A stretch of DNA of 64,000 nucleotides from Microthrixaceae bacterium (GTDB lineage: Bacteria > Actinomycetota > Acidimicrobiia > Acidimicrobiales > Microtrichaceae): assembly GCA_020637215.1 (NCBI GenBank), contig JACJWI010000004.1, positions 186,001 through 250,000 on the forward strand, given 5' to 3'. The notes beneath the pieces were generated by a model that worked only from the letters and a program-made list of their open reading frames with translations, searched no databases and had not been told where the DNA came from. Position 1 is the first letter of the stretch. Every line of letters starts with the position of its first letter. The translations under genes and the position numbers were made by a program. This document shows positions 8,904-16,100 of this stretch, piece by piece.

Positions 8904-8925
8904 AGCGACACACCTTGTCGCTTTT
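8904..8925 (+). terminator. Rho-independent terminator after CBS gene
   Basis: Stem AGCGACA / TGTCGCT with a 5-nt loop followed directly by three further T residues, between the convergent CBS and diiron-oxygenase genes. Confidence 0.65.
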
Positions 8926-8957
8926 CCGACCCCAGAAATGGCGACCTGCGGACCCGG

Positions 8958-10037
8958 TCAGCCGGCCCGGTCCGCCGCGACCTCGTCGAGCGCCTCGTAC
9001 TCCTCGGCGGTGTCGACCCAGTCCTCGAACTGGATGACGCCGATCTCGGTGAAGCGGTCGCGGAGCCACCCGTCCGCCGCGTCGAGCAGGCCGAGCTTCT
9101 TGCAGTTGGGGACGATCTTGGAGAACAGCATCGTCTGGAAGACGTCGGCCTGCTCGTAGCTGTGGGTGTCGAGGAAGTCCGACACCGCCTGGCCGTCGAC
9201 CCCCATCCGCTCCCACACCTCGAGGTTCCGGAAGCGCTTCTGGAGTCGCACCGCGGCGTCGAAGGCGAACTCCTGTCGTTCACGCAGCTCGTCGGATGTG
9301 AGACCGCCGTAGTACTCCTGCAACGACAGGACACCGAAGGCCACGTGGCGGGCCTCGTCGCTCATCACGTAGCGGAGCAGGTCCTGCAGGAGCGGTTCGT
9401 TGGTCGCCTGGCGCATGAACCCGAACGCGGCCAGGGCCAGGCCCTCGACCATGATCTGCATCCCCAGGTAGGTCACGTCCCAGCGGGAGTCGGTGAGGAT
9501 GTCGTCGAGCAGCGCCTTGAGGTTGGGGTTGATCGCGTACTGGCGGCCGAGCTTCTCGTCGAGGTAGCGGGCGAACACCTCGACGTGACGGGCCTCGTCC
9601 ATCACCTGGGTGGACGCGTAGTACTTGGCGTCGATCCACGGGACGGTCTCGACGATGCGCGAGGTGCACAGCAGCGCCCCCTGCTCCCCGTGCAGGAACT
9701 GGCTGAGGATCGAGTTCTGCAGCTCGACGCCGACCGTGGTCCACTCGCTCTCGCCGAAGGAGCGGACCGGCGAGTCCGGATGGTCGACGAGGTGGCCGAA
9801 GCGCCCGACCGGCGAGCTCCCGCCGAGGTCGGCCGACACCCGCTCGGGATCGACGTCGATCGACCAGTCGAGGTCGGTGGTCGCGTTCCACTGCGACCCC
9901 TTGGCCTTGGAGTACAGACGCGACAGGCCCGGGCGGCTGCGCTCGTAGTCCCACGTGAAGCTGGTGCCGATCTCCGCCTGGACGGCGTGGATCGTGGCGT
10001 CGACCTCGGCACGGTCGATCTGGTCGAAGTCCGTCAT
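8958..10037 (-). CDS. Ferritin-like diiron oxygenase-family protein
   Basis: 359 residues with a ferritin-like four-helix diiron core. Two copies of DEARHV (VMDEARHVEVFARYLDE and MSDEARHVAFGVLSLQE) supply Glu/His ligands, and LHGEQGALL upstream gives a third helix. These motifs match AurF-like N-oxygenases and ribonucleotide-reductase-like ferritin folds annotated as diiron oxygenases. The substrate is unknown. The ATG has a GGGGGC ribosome site. It lies 31 nt downstream of leuA on the same strand, so it may share the leuA transcript. The direct repeat CCCCAGAAAT lies just past its stop, in the convergent gap. Confidence 0.8.
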   Translation of the reverse strand: MTDFDQIDRAEVDATIHAVQAEIGTSFTWDYERSRPGLSRLYSKAKGSQWNATTDLDWSIDVDPERVSADLGGSSPVGRFGHLVDHPDSPVRSFGESEWTTVGVELQNSILSQFLHGEQGALLCTSRIVETVPWIDAKYYASTQVMDEARHVEVFARYLDEKLGRQYAINPNLKALLDDILTDSRWDVTYLGMQIMVEGLALAAFGFMRQATNEPLLQDLLRYVMSDEARHVAFGVLSLQEYYGGLTSDELRERQEFAFDAAVRLQKRFRNLEVWERMGVDGQAVSDFLDTHSYEQADVFQTMLFSKIVPNCKKLGLLDAADGWLRDRFTEIGVIQFEDWVDTAEEYEALDEVAADRAG

Positions 10038-10068
10038 GAGAGCCCCCTGGATCGTTCGATCCCCGAAG

Positions 10069-11796
10069 TTACCCGCGAGAGCGGTTGGCCGCCGAGACGA
10101 CGGCCTTGAGCGATGCGGTGAGGATCGACTCGTCGCGGGCGACGCCCCAGCGAACCGTGCCGTCGGGGAACTTGGCCTCGACGTAGGCCGCCGCGGTGGC
10201 GTCGGTGCCGGCCGACACGGCGTGCTCGGCGTAGTCGACCACCTCCAGCTCGATGCCGAGGTCGTCGCGCAGGGCGCGCACGAACGCCGAGATCGGCCCT
10301 CCGCCCTCGCCGACCACGGTCCGGGGCTCGCCCGCGACCACCAGCTGGGCGGTGACCCGGGAGCGCTCGGCGTTGGTGGTCGCCTCGGCGGAGCGGAACA
10401 CGATGTCTCCCCCGTCGTCGGACAGGTAGGTCTCCTCGAAGGCCTGCCACATCTGCGACGGGGTGATCTCGGTGCCGGTGTCCTCGGCGACGTGCTGGAT
10501 CTCCTTGGAGAACTCGATCTGCAGACGCCGCGGGAGGTCCAGGCCGTACTCGGCCTTCATGACGTAGGCGACGCCACCCTTGCCGGACTGGCTGTTGACC
10601 CGGATCACCGCGTCGTAGGTGCGACCGAGGTGGGCGGGGTCGATCGGAAGGTAGGGCACCTGCCATGCCTCGTAGTCGTCGGTGCCGCCGGTCGGGCCGA
10701 CGCCGAGCGCCTCGGTCCCCTTCTTGATCGCGTCCTGGTGCGAGCCGGAGAACGCCGTGTAGACGAGGTCGCCGACGTAGGGGTGGCGTTCGTGCACCGG
10801 CAGTCGGTTGCAGTACTCGGCGGTGCGGCGCAGGGCGTCGATGTCGGAGAAGTCGAGCTCGGGGTCCACGCCCTGGGTGAACAGGTTCAGCCCGATCGTG
10901 ACCAGGTCGACGTTGCCGGTGCGCTCCCCGTTGCCGAACAGGGTGCCCTCGACCCGGTCCGCGCCGGCCAGCAGACCCATCTCGGCCGCGGCGACGGCGG
11001 TGCCCCGGTCGTTGTGCGGGTGCAGCGACAGGATCACCTGGTCGCGGTGCGGCATGTTGCGGTGCACGTACTCGACGACGTCCGCGTACACGTTGGGCAT
11101 GTACATCTCGACCGTGGCCGGCACGTTGATGATGACCTTCTCCTCGGCGCCGAGGTCGAGGGCGTCGAGCACCGCCGCGGAGATCTCGATGGCGAAGTCG
11201 GGCTCGGTCCCGGTGAACGACTCCGGCGAGTACTCGTAGCGGACGTCGGTGTCGGCCAGCGTGTCCTGGTACTTGCGCACCAGCCGGGCTGCGTCGGTCG
11301 CGATCTGGGTGATGCCGGCGCGGTCCTTGCCGAACACGACCTCGCGCTGCAGCACCGAGGTCGAGTTGTAGAAGTGGACGATCGCCGACCGCGCCCCCCG
11401 CAGGGCCTCGTAGGTCCGTTCGATCAGATCCGCCCGGCACTGCACGAGCACCTGGATGGTCACGTCGTCGGGGATGCGGTCACCCTCGATGATCTCGCGC
11501 AGGAAGTCGAAGTCGGTCTGCGACGCCGAGGGGAACCCGACCTCGATCTCCTTGAAGCCCATGTCCACCAACGTGGTGAACATCGTCATCTTGCGGACCG
11601 GGTCCATCGGATCGATCAGCGCCTGGTTGCCGTCTCGCAGGTCGACGGAGCACCAGATCGGGGCCCGGTCGAGGACGTTGTTCGGCCAGCTGCGATCGAG
11701 GAGGCCGCCGTTGGCCGATCCGCCCTGCTCCGGGGAGAGGGGCAGGAACGGCCGGTACTTCTCGAAGGGCATCTTCGTGTGTGAGGTACCTGACAT
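10069..11796 (-). CDS. leuA: 2-isopropylmalate synthase
   Basis: 575-residue enzyme that condenses acetyl-CoA with 2-ketoisovalerate in the first step of leucine synthesis. It belongs to the long LeuA type of Actinobacteria. The catalytic barrel starts with WCSVDLRDGNQALIDPM, metal-binding LHPHNDRGTAVAAAE follows, and the C-terminal regulatory domain (about residues 440-575) is present, where leucine feedback normally acts. The ATG at 11796 gives the conserved MPFEKYRPF N-terminus and is preceded by an AGGA site; the much longer open frame upstream is not coding. The 5' leader (11797-12001) carries a leucine attenuator with its own leader peptide. Confidence 0.96.
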   Translation of the reverse strand: MSGTSHTKMPFEKYRPFLPLSPEQGGSANGGLLDRSWPNNVLDRAPIWCSVDLRDGNQALIDPMDPVRKMTMFTTLVDMGFKEIEVGFPSASQTDFDFLREIIEGDRIPDDVTIQVLVQCRADLIERTYEALRGARSAIVHFYNSTSVLQREVVFGKDRAGITQIATDAARLVRKYQDTLADTDVRYEYSPESFTGTEPDFAIEISAAVLDALDLGAEEKVIINVPATVEMYMPNVYADVVEYVHRNMPHRDQVILSLHPHNDRGTAVAAAEMGLLAGADRVEGTLFGNGERTGNVDLVTIGLNLFTQGVDPELDFSDIDALRRTAEYCNRLPVHERHPYVGDLVYTAFSGSHQDAIKKGTEALGVGPTGGTDDYEAWQVPYLPIDPAHLGRTYDAVIRVNSQSGKGGVAYVMKAEYGLDLPRRLQIEFSKEIQHVAEDTGTEITPSQMWQAFEETYLSDDGGDIVFRSAEATTNAERSRVTAQLVVAGEPRTVVGEGGGPISAFVRALRDDLGIELEVVDYAEHAVSAGTDATAAAYVEAKFPDGTVRWGVARDESILTASLKAVVSAANRSRG

Positions 11797-11890
11797 GGCG
11801 GTGGTCCTGTTCTGAGCTGACGGATGTGTGCTGTCGGGTCGAGTCGAGCGGATCGACCCCACCTGCGCCGCCCCGGGCACGTGGACCGGG

Positions 11891-11930
11891 CCGGAAAACC
11901 AAGAAACCTCCTGCGGGAGCGCAGGAGGTT
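11891..11930 (-). terminator. leuA leader attenuator terminator
   Basis: On the minus strand AACCTCCTGC and GCAGGAGGTT form a 10-bp stem (11921-11930 with 11905-11914; one more G-C pair is possible) around a short loop. It is followed by TTCTTGGTTTT. It lies between the leader peptide and the leuA start, as expected for a transcription attenuator. Confidence 0.8.
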
Positions 11931-11931
11931 C

Positions 11932-11958
11932 GGCGAGTCGCGGTATGGGCGACTCGCC
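11932..11958 (-). promoter_or_regulatory. Pause/antiterminator hairpin of leuA leader
   Basis: Perfect 10-bp inverted repeat, GGCGAGTCGC and GCGACTCGCC, with a 7-nt loop. It begins at the last base of the leader-peptide stop codon and ends one base before the terminator stem. A ribosome stalled on the Leu codons would cover its first arm. Confidence 0.7.
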
Positions 11959-11993
11959 TACATGAGCAGGAGGAGGGAGGAAGCGGCCGACAT
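11958..11993 (-). CDS. leuL: leuA leader peptide (MSAASSLLLLM)
   Basis: 11-codon open frame reading M-S-A-A-S-S-L-L-L-L-M, with four consecutive Leu codons (CTC CTC CTG CTC). It lies directly upstream of a hairpin and terminator in the leuA leader. Run-together Leu codons in a short leader ORF are the hallmark of ribosome-mediated attenuation: scarcity of charged leucyl-tRNA stalls the ribosome and should allow read-through into leuA. The start codon sits 8 nt after a TAGGGT -10 box, so the leader peptide is probably translated from a leaderless transcript. Too short for standard gene callers. Confidence 0.82.
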   Translation of the reverse strand: MSAASSLLLLM

Positions 11994-12001
11994 CGCCGAC
12001 C

Positions 12002-12031
12002 ACCCTACGCCCCGAACCCGGCCGACGGCAA
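12002..12031 (-). promoter_or_regulatory. Predicted leuA operon promoter
   Basis: TTGCCG (12026-12031) and TAGGGT (12002-12007) on the minus strand, spaced 18 nt. Transcription would start at or next to the A of the leader-peptide ATG at 11993. Confidence 0.55.
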
Positions 12032-12079
12032 CGCACCGACGGCTGCGGGTGCGTCGCCCGGTCGACGGCGGCGTCGGCC

Positions 12080-13027
12080 TCAGCCGGCGACGATGCGGTC
12101 GAGAACCTCGACCGACGGGGCCAGGTAGTACGACGAGGTGACCGGCTCGGACACGTCGGTGAGCTTGTCGCGCTGCCCGTCGGCGGCACCGAGCATGCGC
12201 TCCAGCATGTCCTGGAACGTCTCGAGGTCGCGGTTGAAGGCCAGGAAGAACAGGCCCTGCTCGTCGGTGGTGCCGTAGGGGAACGAACGCCGGTAGATCT
12301 CGCGCTCGTCGCCGTCGTCGTCGTCCATGACCACCCGCTCCACGTGGGAGCGCTCGGGGAGCGGGTCGAGCTCGACGGAGCCGTCCTTGGTCCGACCGAA
12401 CAGGTGCTCCTGGTCCCGCAGCGACAACGCCTCGAAGGCCCGCAGGTCGTGCACCCACCGCTGGGCCAGGACGAAGGACCCACCCGCCGCCGGGCCCTGG
12501 GCGATGGTGGCGACCTCGAGCCGGTCTTCGCCGGTCGGGTTCTCGGTTCCGTCCTCGAAGCCCGTGATGTCCTCGTGGTCGAAGAACTGGAAGCCGGGGG
12601 TCTCGTCGGTGAGCTCGGCCAGCCCCTCGAGCGCTCGGCGGGCGTGCCACGCACCGGACAGGCAGCGGTCTGCGGTGGCGTCGGTGAACCACAGCATCAG
12701 GTCGTCCTGGGTGGCGGGGACGGAGTGTCCGTCGGTCCCCTCGATCGGGGTGAACGGCCGAATACCCGACGGCATCTCCTCGGGGGCCAGGGTGCCGAAC
12801 AACGACGCACCGACCGCCACGACCACGTGGCGGGCGCCCCGCTCGGTGCCGGCGTGGTCGCGGATACGGCCGATCGCCCGACGCAGGGCACCCACGTCGA
12901 CGCCCAGGTTCACCCGGAACTGCTGGGAGCGGAAGGCGGTGACGGACTCGTCGAGGATGCCGGGCTGCATGTGGTTCCCCGATCCGGTGCGGGTGGTCGG
13001 GTCCTCTCCGGTGGTGGCGGCGCTCAT
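12080..13027 (-). CDS. Dyp-type heme peroxidase
   Basis: 315-residue dye-decolourising peroxidase. The family signature GFEDGTENP is at residues 156-164 and includes the distal Asp. The proximal heme region appears as ERSHVERV, followed by EIYRRSFPYGTTDEQGLFFL. Oxidises diverse substrates with hydrogen peroxide. No signal peptide, so cytoplasmic or encapsulated; no encapsulin gene is nearby. Start at 13027 from a TAGTGT box 8 nt upstream; a longer open frame reaches into dus on the other strand and is not used. It lies upstream of, and in line with, the leuA leader. Confidence 0.92.
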   Translation of the reverse strand: MSAATTGEDPTTRTGSGNHMQPGILDESVTAFRSQQFRVNLGVDVGALRRAIGRIRDHAGTERGARHVVVAVGASLFGTLAPEEMPSGIRPFTPIEGTDGHSVPATQDDLMLWFTDATADRCLSGAWHARRALEGLAELTDETPGFQFFDHEDITGFEDGTENPTGEDRLEVATIAQGPAAGGSFVLAQRWVHDLRAFEALSLRDQEHLFGRTKDGSVELDPLPERSHVERVVMDDDDGDEREIYRRSFPYGTTDEQGLFFLAFNRDLETFQDMLERMLGAADGQRDKLTDVSEPVTSSYYLAPSVEVLDRIVAG

Positions 13028-13035
13028 GGGCGGAC

Positions 13036-13041
13036 ACACTA
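13036..13041 (-). promoter_or_regulatory. Candidate -10 element (TAGTGT), leaderless DyP gene
   Basis: TAGTGT on the minus strand ends 8 nt before the DyP ATG. The divergent dus start lies only 20 nt away, so the two promoters must overlap. Confidence 0.5.
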
Positions 13042-13046
13042 CGGGC

Positions 13047-14240
13047 GTGCCCGTCACCGTTCGACCCCTCGACCTCGGCCCCTTCCGGGTCGACCCACCG
13101 GTCGTGCTGGCGCCGATGGCCGGGGTGACCGACGCACCGTTCCGGGTTCTGTGCGCCGGGTTCGGCGGCGGGTTGTTCGTCAACCAGATGGTGACCGCCC
13201 GCGCCCTGGTCGAGAACCACCCGACGTCGTGGGCGCTCACCCGGTTCCACCCCCGCGAATCCGTTCGGTCGCTGCAGCTCTACGGAACCGACCCCGGGTA
13301 CCTGTCCGAGGCGGTGCGCCGCCTGGTCGGCGACGGGCGGGTCGACCACCTCGACCTCAACTTCGGATGCCCGGCGGCCAAGGTCACCCGCAACGGCGGA
13401 GGCGCGGCGCTGGCGTTCAAGCGGCGGTTGCTCCGTCGGGTGGTCGAGGCGGTGGTCACCGCTGCCGATGCCGAGTCGGGCGGTCTGGTGCCGGTCACGG
13501 TCAAGTTCCGGATGGGCATCGACGACGACCACCTGACGTACCTCGACACGGCGCGGATCTCGGTCGAGGAGGGGGCGGCCTGGGTGGCGTTGCACGCCCG
13601 CACCGCGTTGCAGCACTATGCGCCCACCGCCCGGTGGGAGGCCATCGCCGAGCTGGTCGCCGCGGTGGACTCGGTTCCCGTCCTCGGCAACGGCGACGTG
13701 TTCACCGCGGCCGACGCCCTGGCCATGTTCGAGCGCACCGGCTGCGACGGCATCGTCATCGGTCGCGGGTGCCTCGGCCGACCCTGGCTGTTCGGCCAGC
13801 TCGACGACGCCCTCTCCGGTCGACCGGTCCGGCCGGAACCCACCCTGGGCGAGGTCGTCGACACGATCCGGCGTCACCTCGCTCTGATCGTCGAGTGGGG
13901 CGAGCTCACCGGCGACGGGCTCCACCTGGACGGACCCCTCCACGGGACGGTCCGTCTGGCGCCGTTCCGCAAGCACCTCGCCTGGTACCTCAAGGGCTAC
14001 CCCGTCGGGGGCGATGTCCGGCGGGCGGCCGGCCAGGTCAGCTCGCTCGACGAGCTCGACCGCCTGCTCGACGGACTCACCCCGCTCGCCGACACGCGTC
14101 CGGTGGCCGAACCGGCCACGATCGCCCGCAGCCACCACCACGCGCTGAAGCGGGTGGCGCTGCCCGACGGCTGGTTGGACGACCCCGACGAGGACATCCG
14201 GCTGTCGGCTGCGGCCGAGGCCCTGGTGTCCGGTGGCTGA
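13047..14240 (+). CDS. dus: tRNA-dihydrouridine synthase
   Basis: About 397 residues. FMN-dependent enzyme that reduces uridine in tRNA D-loops. The TIM-barrel N-terminus has VVLAPMAGVTDAPFR, the catalytic-Cys motif is LDLNFGCPAAKVTRNGGGAA, and VKFRMGIDDDH and DGIVIGRGCLGRPWLF follow, typical of the DusB-type bacterial family. I chose the GTG at 13047; an ATG at 13026 would overlap the start codon of the divergent DyP gene. The stop overlaps the maf start by 8 nt, so the pair is probably coupled. Confidence 0.93.
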   Translation: MPVTVRPLDLGPFRVDPPVVLAPMAGVTDAPFRVLCAGFGGGLFVNQMVTARALVENHPTSWALTRFHPRESVRSLQLYGTDPGYLSEAVRRLVGDGRVDHLDLNFGCPAAKVTRNGGGAALAFKRRLLRRVVEAVVTAADAESGGLVPVTVKFRMGIDDDHLTYLDTARISVEEGAAWVALHARTALQHYAPTARWEAIAELVAAVDSVPVLGNGDVFTAADALAMFERTGCDGIVIGRGCLGRPWLFGQLDDALSGRPVRPEPTLGEVVDTIRRHLALIVEWGELTGDGLHLDGPLHGTVRLAPFRKHLAWYLKGYPVGGDVRRAAGQVSSLDELDRLLDGLTPLADTRPVAEPATIARSHHHALKRVALPDGWLDDPDEDIRLSAAAEALVSGG

Positions 14241-14856
14241 GGTCAACGGACCCGTGCCGTCGTGCGCTCCCCCGCTCGTGCTTGCGTCCGCGTCACCACG
14301 CCGGGCCGAGCTGCTCTCCCGGGTCGGGTACCGGTTCGAGACCTGCGCCGCGGAGGTCGACGAGTCGGTCCGTGCCGACGAGGTGCCCACCGACTACGTC
14401 TCTCGGCTGGCGCGGGCCAAGGCCGACGCCGTGTGGGAGTCGGGCCTGACGGTGGTGGCGTCCGACACGTGCGTCGTCGCCCCCGACGGGACGGTGCTCG
14501 GCAAGCCTGACGATGCCCGTGATGCAATCCGGATGCTGCGATCGCTGTCGGGCCGGACGCACTCGGTGCTGACCGCGGTGTGCGTGATCGGACCGGACGG
14601 GTCCTCGAGCGAGGTGCTCGGTTCGGCCCGGGTCACCTTCGCCCACGTCGACGACGCCACGTTGGCCGGCTACGTCGCCGGCGGGGAGCCGATGGACAAG
14701 GCCGGGGCCTACGCGCTGCAGGGCCAGGGCGCGGCTCTGGTCGAGTCGATCGAGGGGGATCCGACCACGGTGATCGGCCTGCCGCTGCGCCCGACCATCG
14801 ACGCCCTACGGGCGCTCGGCCTCCCCCCGCCGGCGTTCACCTCGGATCACCCTTGA
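14233..14856 (+). CDS. maf: Maf-family nucleotide pyrophosphatase
   Basis: 207 residues. Maf proteins hydrolyse non-canonical nucleoside triphosphates (dTTP/UTP or m7GTP) and are linked to septum control. Visible motifs: LVLASASPRRAELLSRVGY (N-terminal substrate loop), ASDTCVVAPDGTVLGKP, the metal-binding region around GEPMDKAGAYALQGQGA, and VIGLPL near the end. GTG start overlapping dus by 8 nt. The stop codon lies inside the palindrome at 14855-14904. Confidence 0.93.
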   Translation: MAEVNGPVPSCAPPLVLASASPRRAELLSRVGYRFETCAAEVDESVRADEVPTDYVSRLARAKADAVWESGLTVVASDTCVVAPDGTVLGKPDDARDAIRMLRSLSGRTHSVLTAVCVIGPDGSSSEVLGSARVTFAHVDDATLAGYVAGGEPMDKAGAYALQGQGAALVESIEGDPTTVIGLPLRPTIDALRALGLPPPAFTSDHP

Positions 14857-14904
14857 TTCTCATGACCGTTCGCGCCACTGGTGGCGCGAACGGTCATGAG
14901 AATC
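14855..14904. terminator. 24-bp perfect palindrome, bidirectional terminator-like
   Basis: Arms 14855-14878 and 14881-14904 are perfectly complementary with a 2-nt TG loop. The element holds the stop codon regions of maf and of the convergent enolase-superfamily gene. There is no T-run, so a strong hairpin terminator without a U-tract, or a palindromic repeat, are both possible. Confidence 0.65.
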
Positions 14905-16036
14905 GGAATGGTGGCCGGGGGGTGACGCCCAGGCCCGGGCCGTCGGGGAGGGTGACGGTCTCGCCGCGGTAGCAGCGGGCGAGGTCCCCCGGGTCCTCGG
15001 CGAGCATCAGCGGACCACCCATCTCGACGAAGGCGACGCTGGCGAGCGCCGTCGCCAGATGCAGGCCGGCCGCGGATCCGATCGAGCTCTCGATCATCGT
15101 GCCGATCTGGGATCGCATCCCGGCGGCGACCGCTACCGCATCGGCGGCGATCGCGGCCCGCAGCCCGCCCAGGCGCATCACCTTGAGGTTGACGATGTCC
15201 GCGGCGCCGAGGGCGACGATACGCCCGAGGTCCTCGGCGGAGCCGACCGCCTCATCGGCCATGATCGGAACCTGCGGCACCTGACGGCGGATCTCGGCCA
15301 GGCCGGCCAGATCGCGACGATCGACGGGCTGCTCGACGAACAGCGGACGGGACTCGGCCATGGCCGCCACCGCCGCCACGGCCATCTCGGCGGTCCGCCA
15401 CCCCTGGTTCACGTCGACCTTGATCCCGACGTCGGGGCCGACCGCAGCGCGGACGACCGCGACACGTTCGACGTCGCGGCGCCAATCTTCGGGGTCCCCG
15501 ACCTTGAGCTTCACGGTGGAGAACCCGGCGCGGACGTGGGTCGCAGCGCGGGCGGCCATCACCTCCGGGTCGTCCATGCTCACCACCCGGGACACCTGCA
15601 GGTGGTCCCGGCCGACGCGGGTCCCGCCGCCGGCCACGATGCGGTCCTCGAGGAAGCGCCACAGCGGAACGCCGCGCCGGCGCGCCGCGGCGTCGTGCAC
15701 GGCGATGTCGACCGCGGCCCGCGCCGCCGGGCCCGCCCCGCCTGCCGCGTCGTCGATCGACGATCCGAGCGCGTCGACGTCGTCGGCCCCACGACCCACC
15801 ACGGCCTCGGCGAGGACGCCGTCGAGGGCTTCGACGCAGGCCGTGGGCGACTCGCCGGTCACGCCCTCATCGGGTGACGCCTCCCCCCATCCGACCGTGC
15901 CGTCCGACGAGGTCAGTCGGACCAGCACCGTCTCGAGGTGGGTTCGGACGCCCGAGGTGACGGCGAACGGCTCGTGGAACCGCAGTCGCATCGGCACGAC
16001 GGTGACCGAGGTGATCGTGGCGCCGGTGGCGTTCAC
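14894..16036 (-). CDS. Enolase-superfamily enzyme (muconate cycloisomerase / dipeptide epimerase-like)
   Basis: 380 residues. Capping domain first, then a TIM barrel with the expected catalytic set: TVKLKVGDPEDW (KxK motif), IKVDVNQGW (first metal Asp), LFVEQPVD (Glu), IMADEAVGS (Asp/Glu) and VNLKVMRLGG (Lys on the far side). The KxK/K arrangement indicates the muconate-lactonising-enzyme subgroup, which includes dipeptide epimerases and o-succinylbenzoate synthase. The genome carries menB nearby, but not adjacent, so OSB synthase cannot be inferred from context. GTG start. Ends inside the palindrome shared with maf. Confidence 0.82.
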   Translation of the reverse strand: MNATGATITSVTVVPMRLRFHEPFAVTSGVRTHLETVLVRLTSSDGTVGWGEASPDEGVTGESPTACVEALDGVLAEAVVGRGADDVDALGSSIDDAAGGAGPAARAAVDIAVHDAAARRRGVPLWRFLEDRIVAGGGTRVGRDHLQVSRVVSMDDPEVMAARAATHVRAGFSTVKLKVGDPEDWRRDVERVAVVRAAVGPDVGIKVDVNQGWRTAEMAVAAVAAMAESRPLFVEQPVDRRDLAGLAEIRRQVPQVPIMADEAVGSAEDLGRIVALGAADIVNLKVMRLGGLRAAIAADAVAVAAGMRSQIGTMIESSIGSAAGLHLATALASVAFVEMGGPLMLAEDPGDLARCYRGETVTLPDGPGLGVTPRPPFRFS

Positions 16037-16100
16037 GCCGACTCCGCGCCCGGTTCTGCGAGCACCTCGGGGAGAAGTAGCGCCAGCGGCCGACGTCGGC

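Noticed and set aside
8926..8957. Direct repeat CCCCAGAAAT on both sides of the CBS terminator as an attachment site
   Set aside because: Only about 10 bp, flanking a terminator, with no mobile gene nearby; too short to support.
11797..12654. N-terminal extension of leuA up to 12654
   Set aside because: It would run through the attenuator and the DyP gene; conserved LeuA sequence starts at 11796 with a ribosome site.
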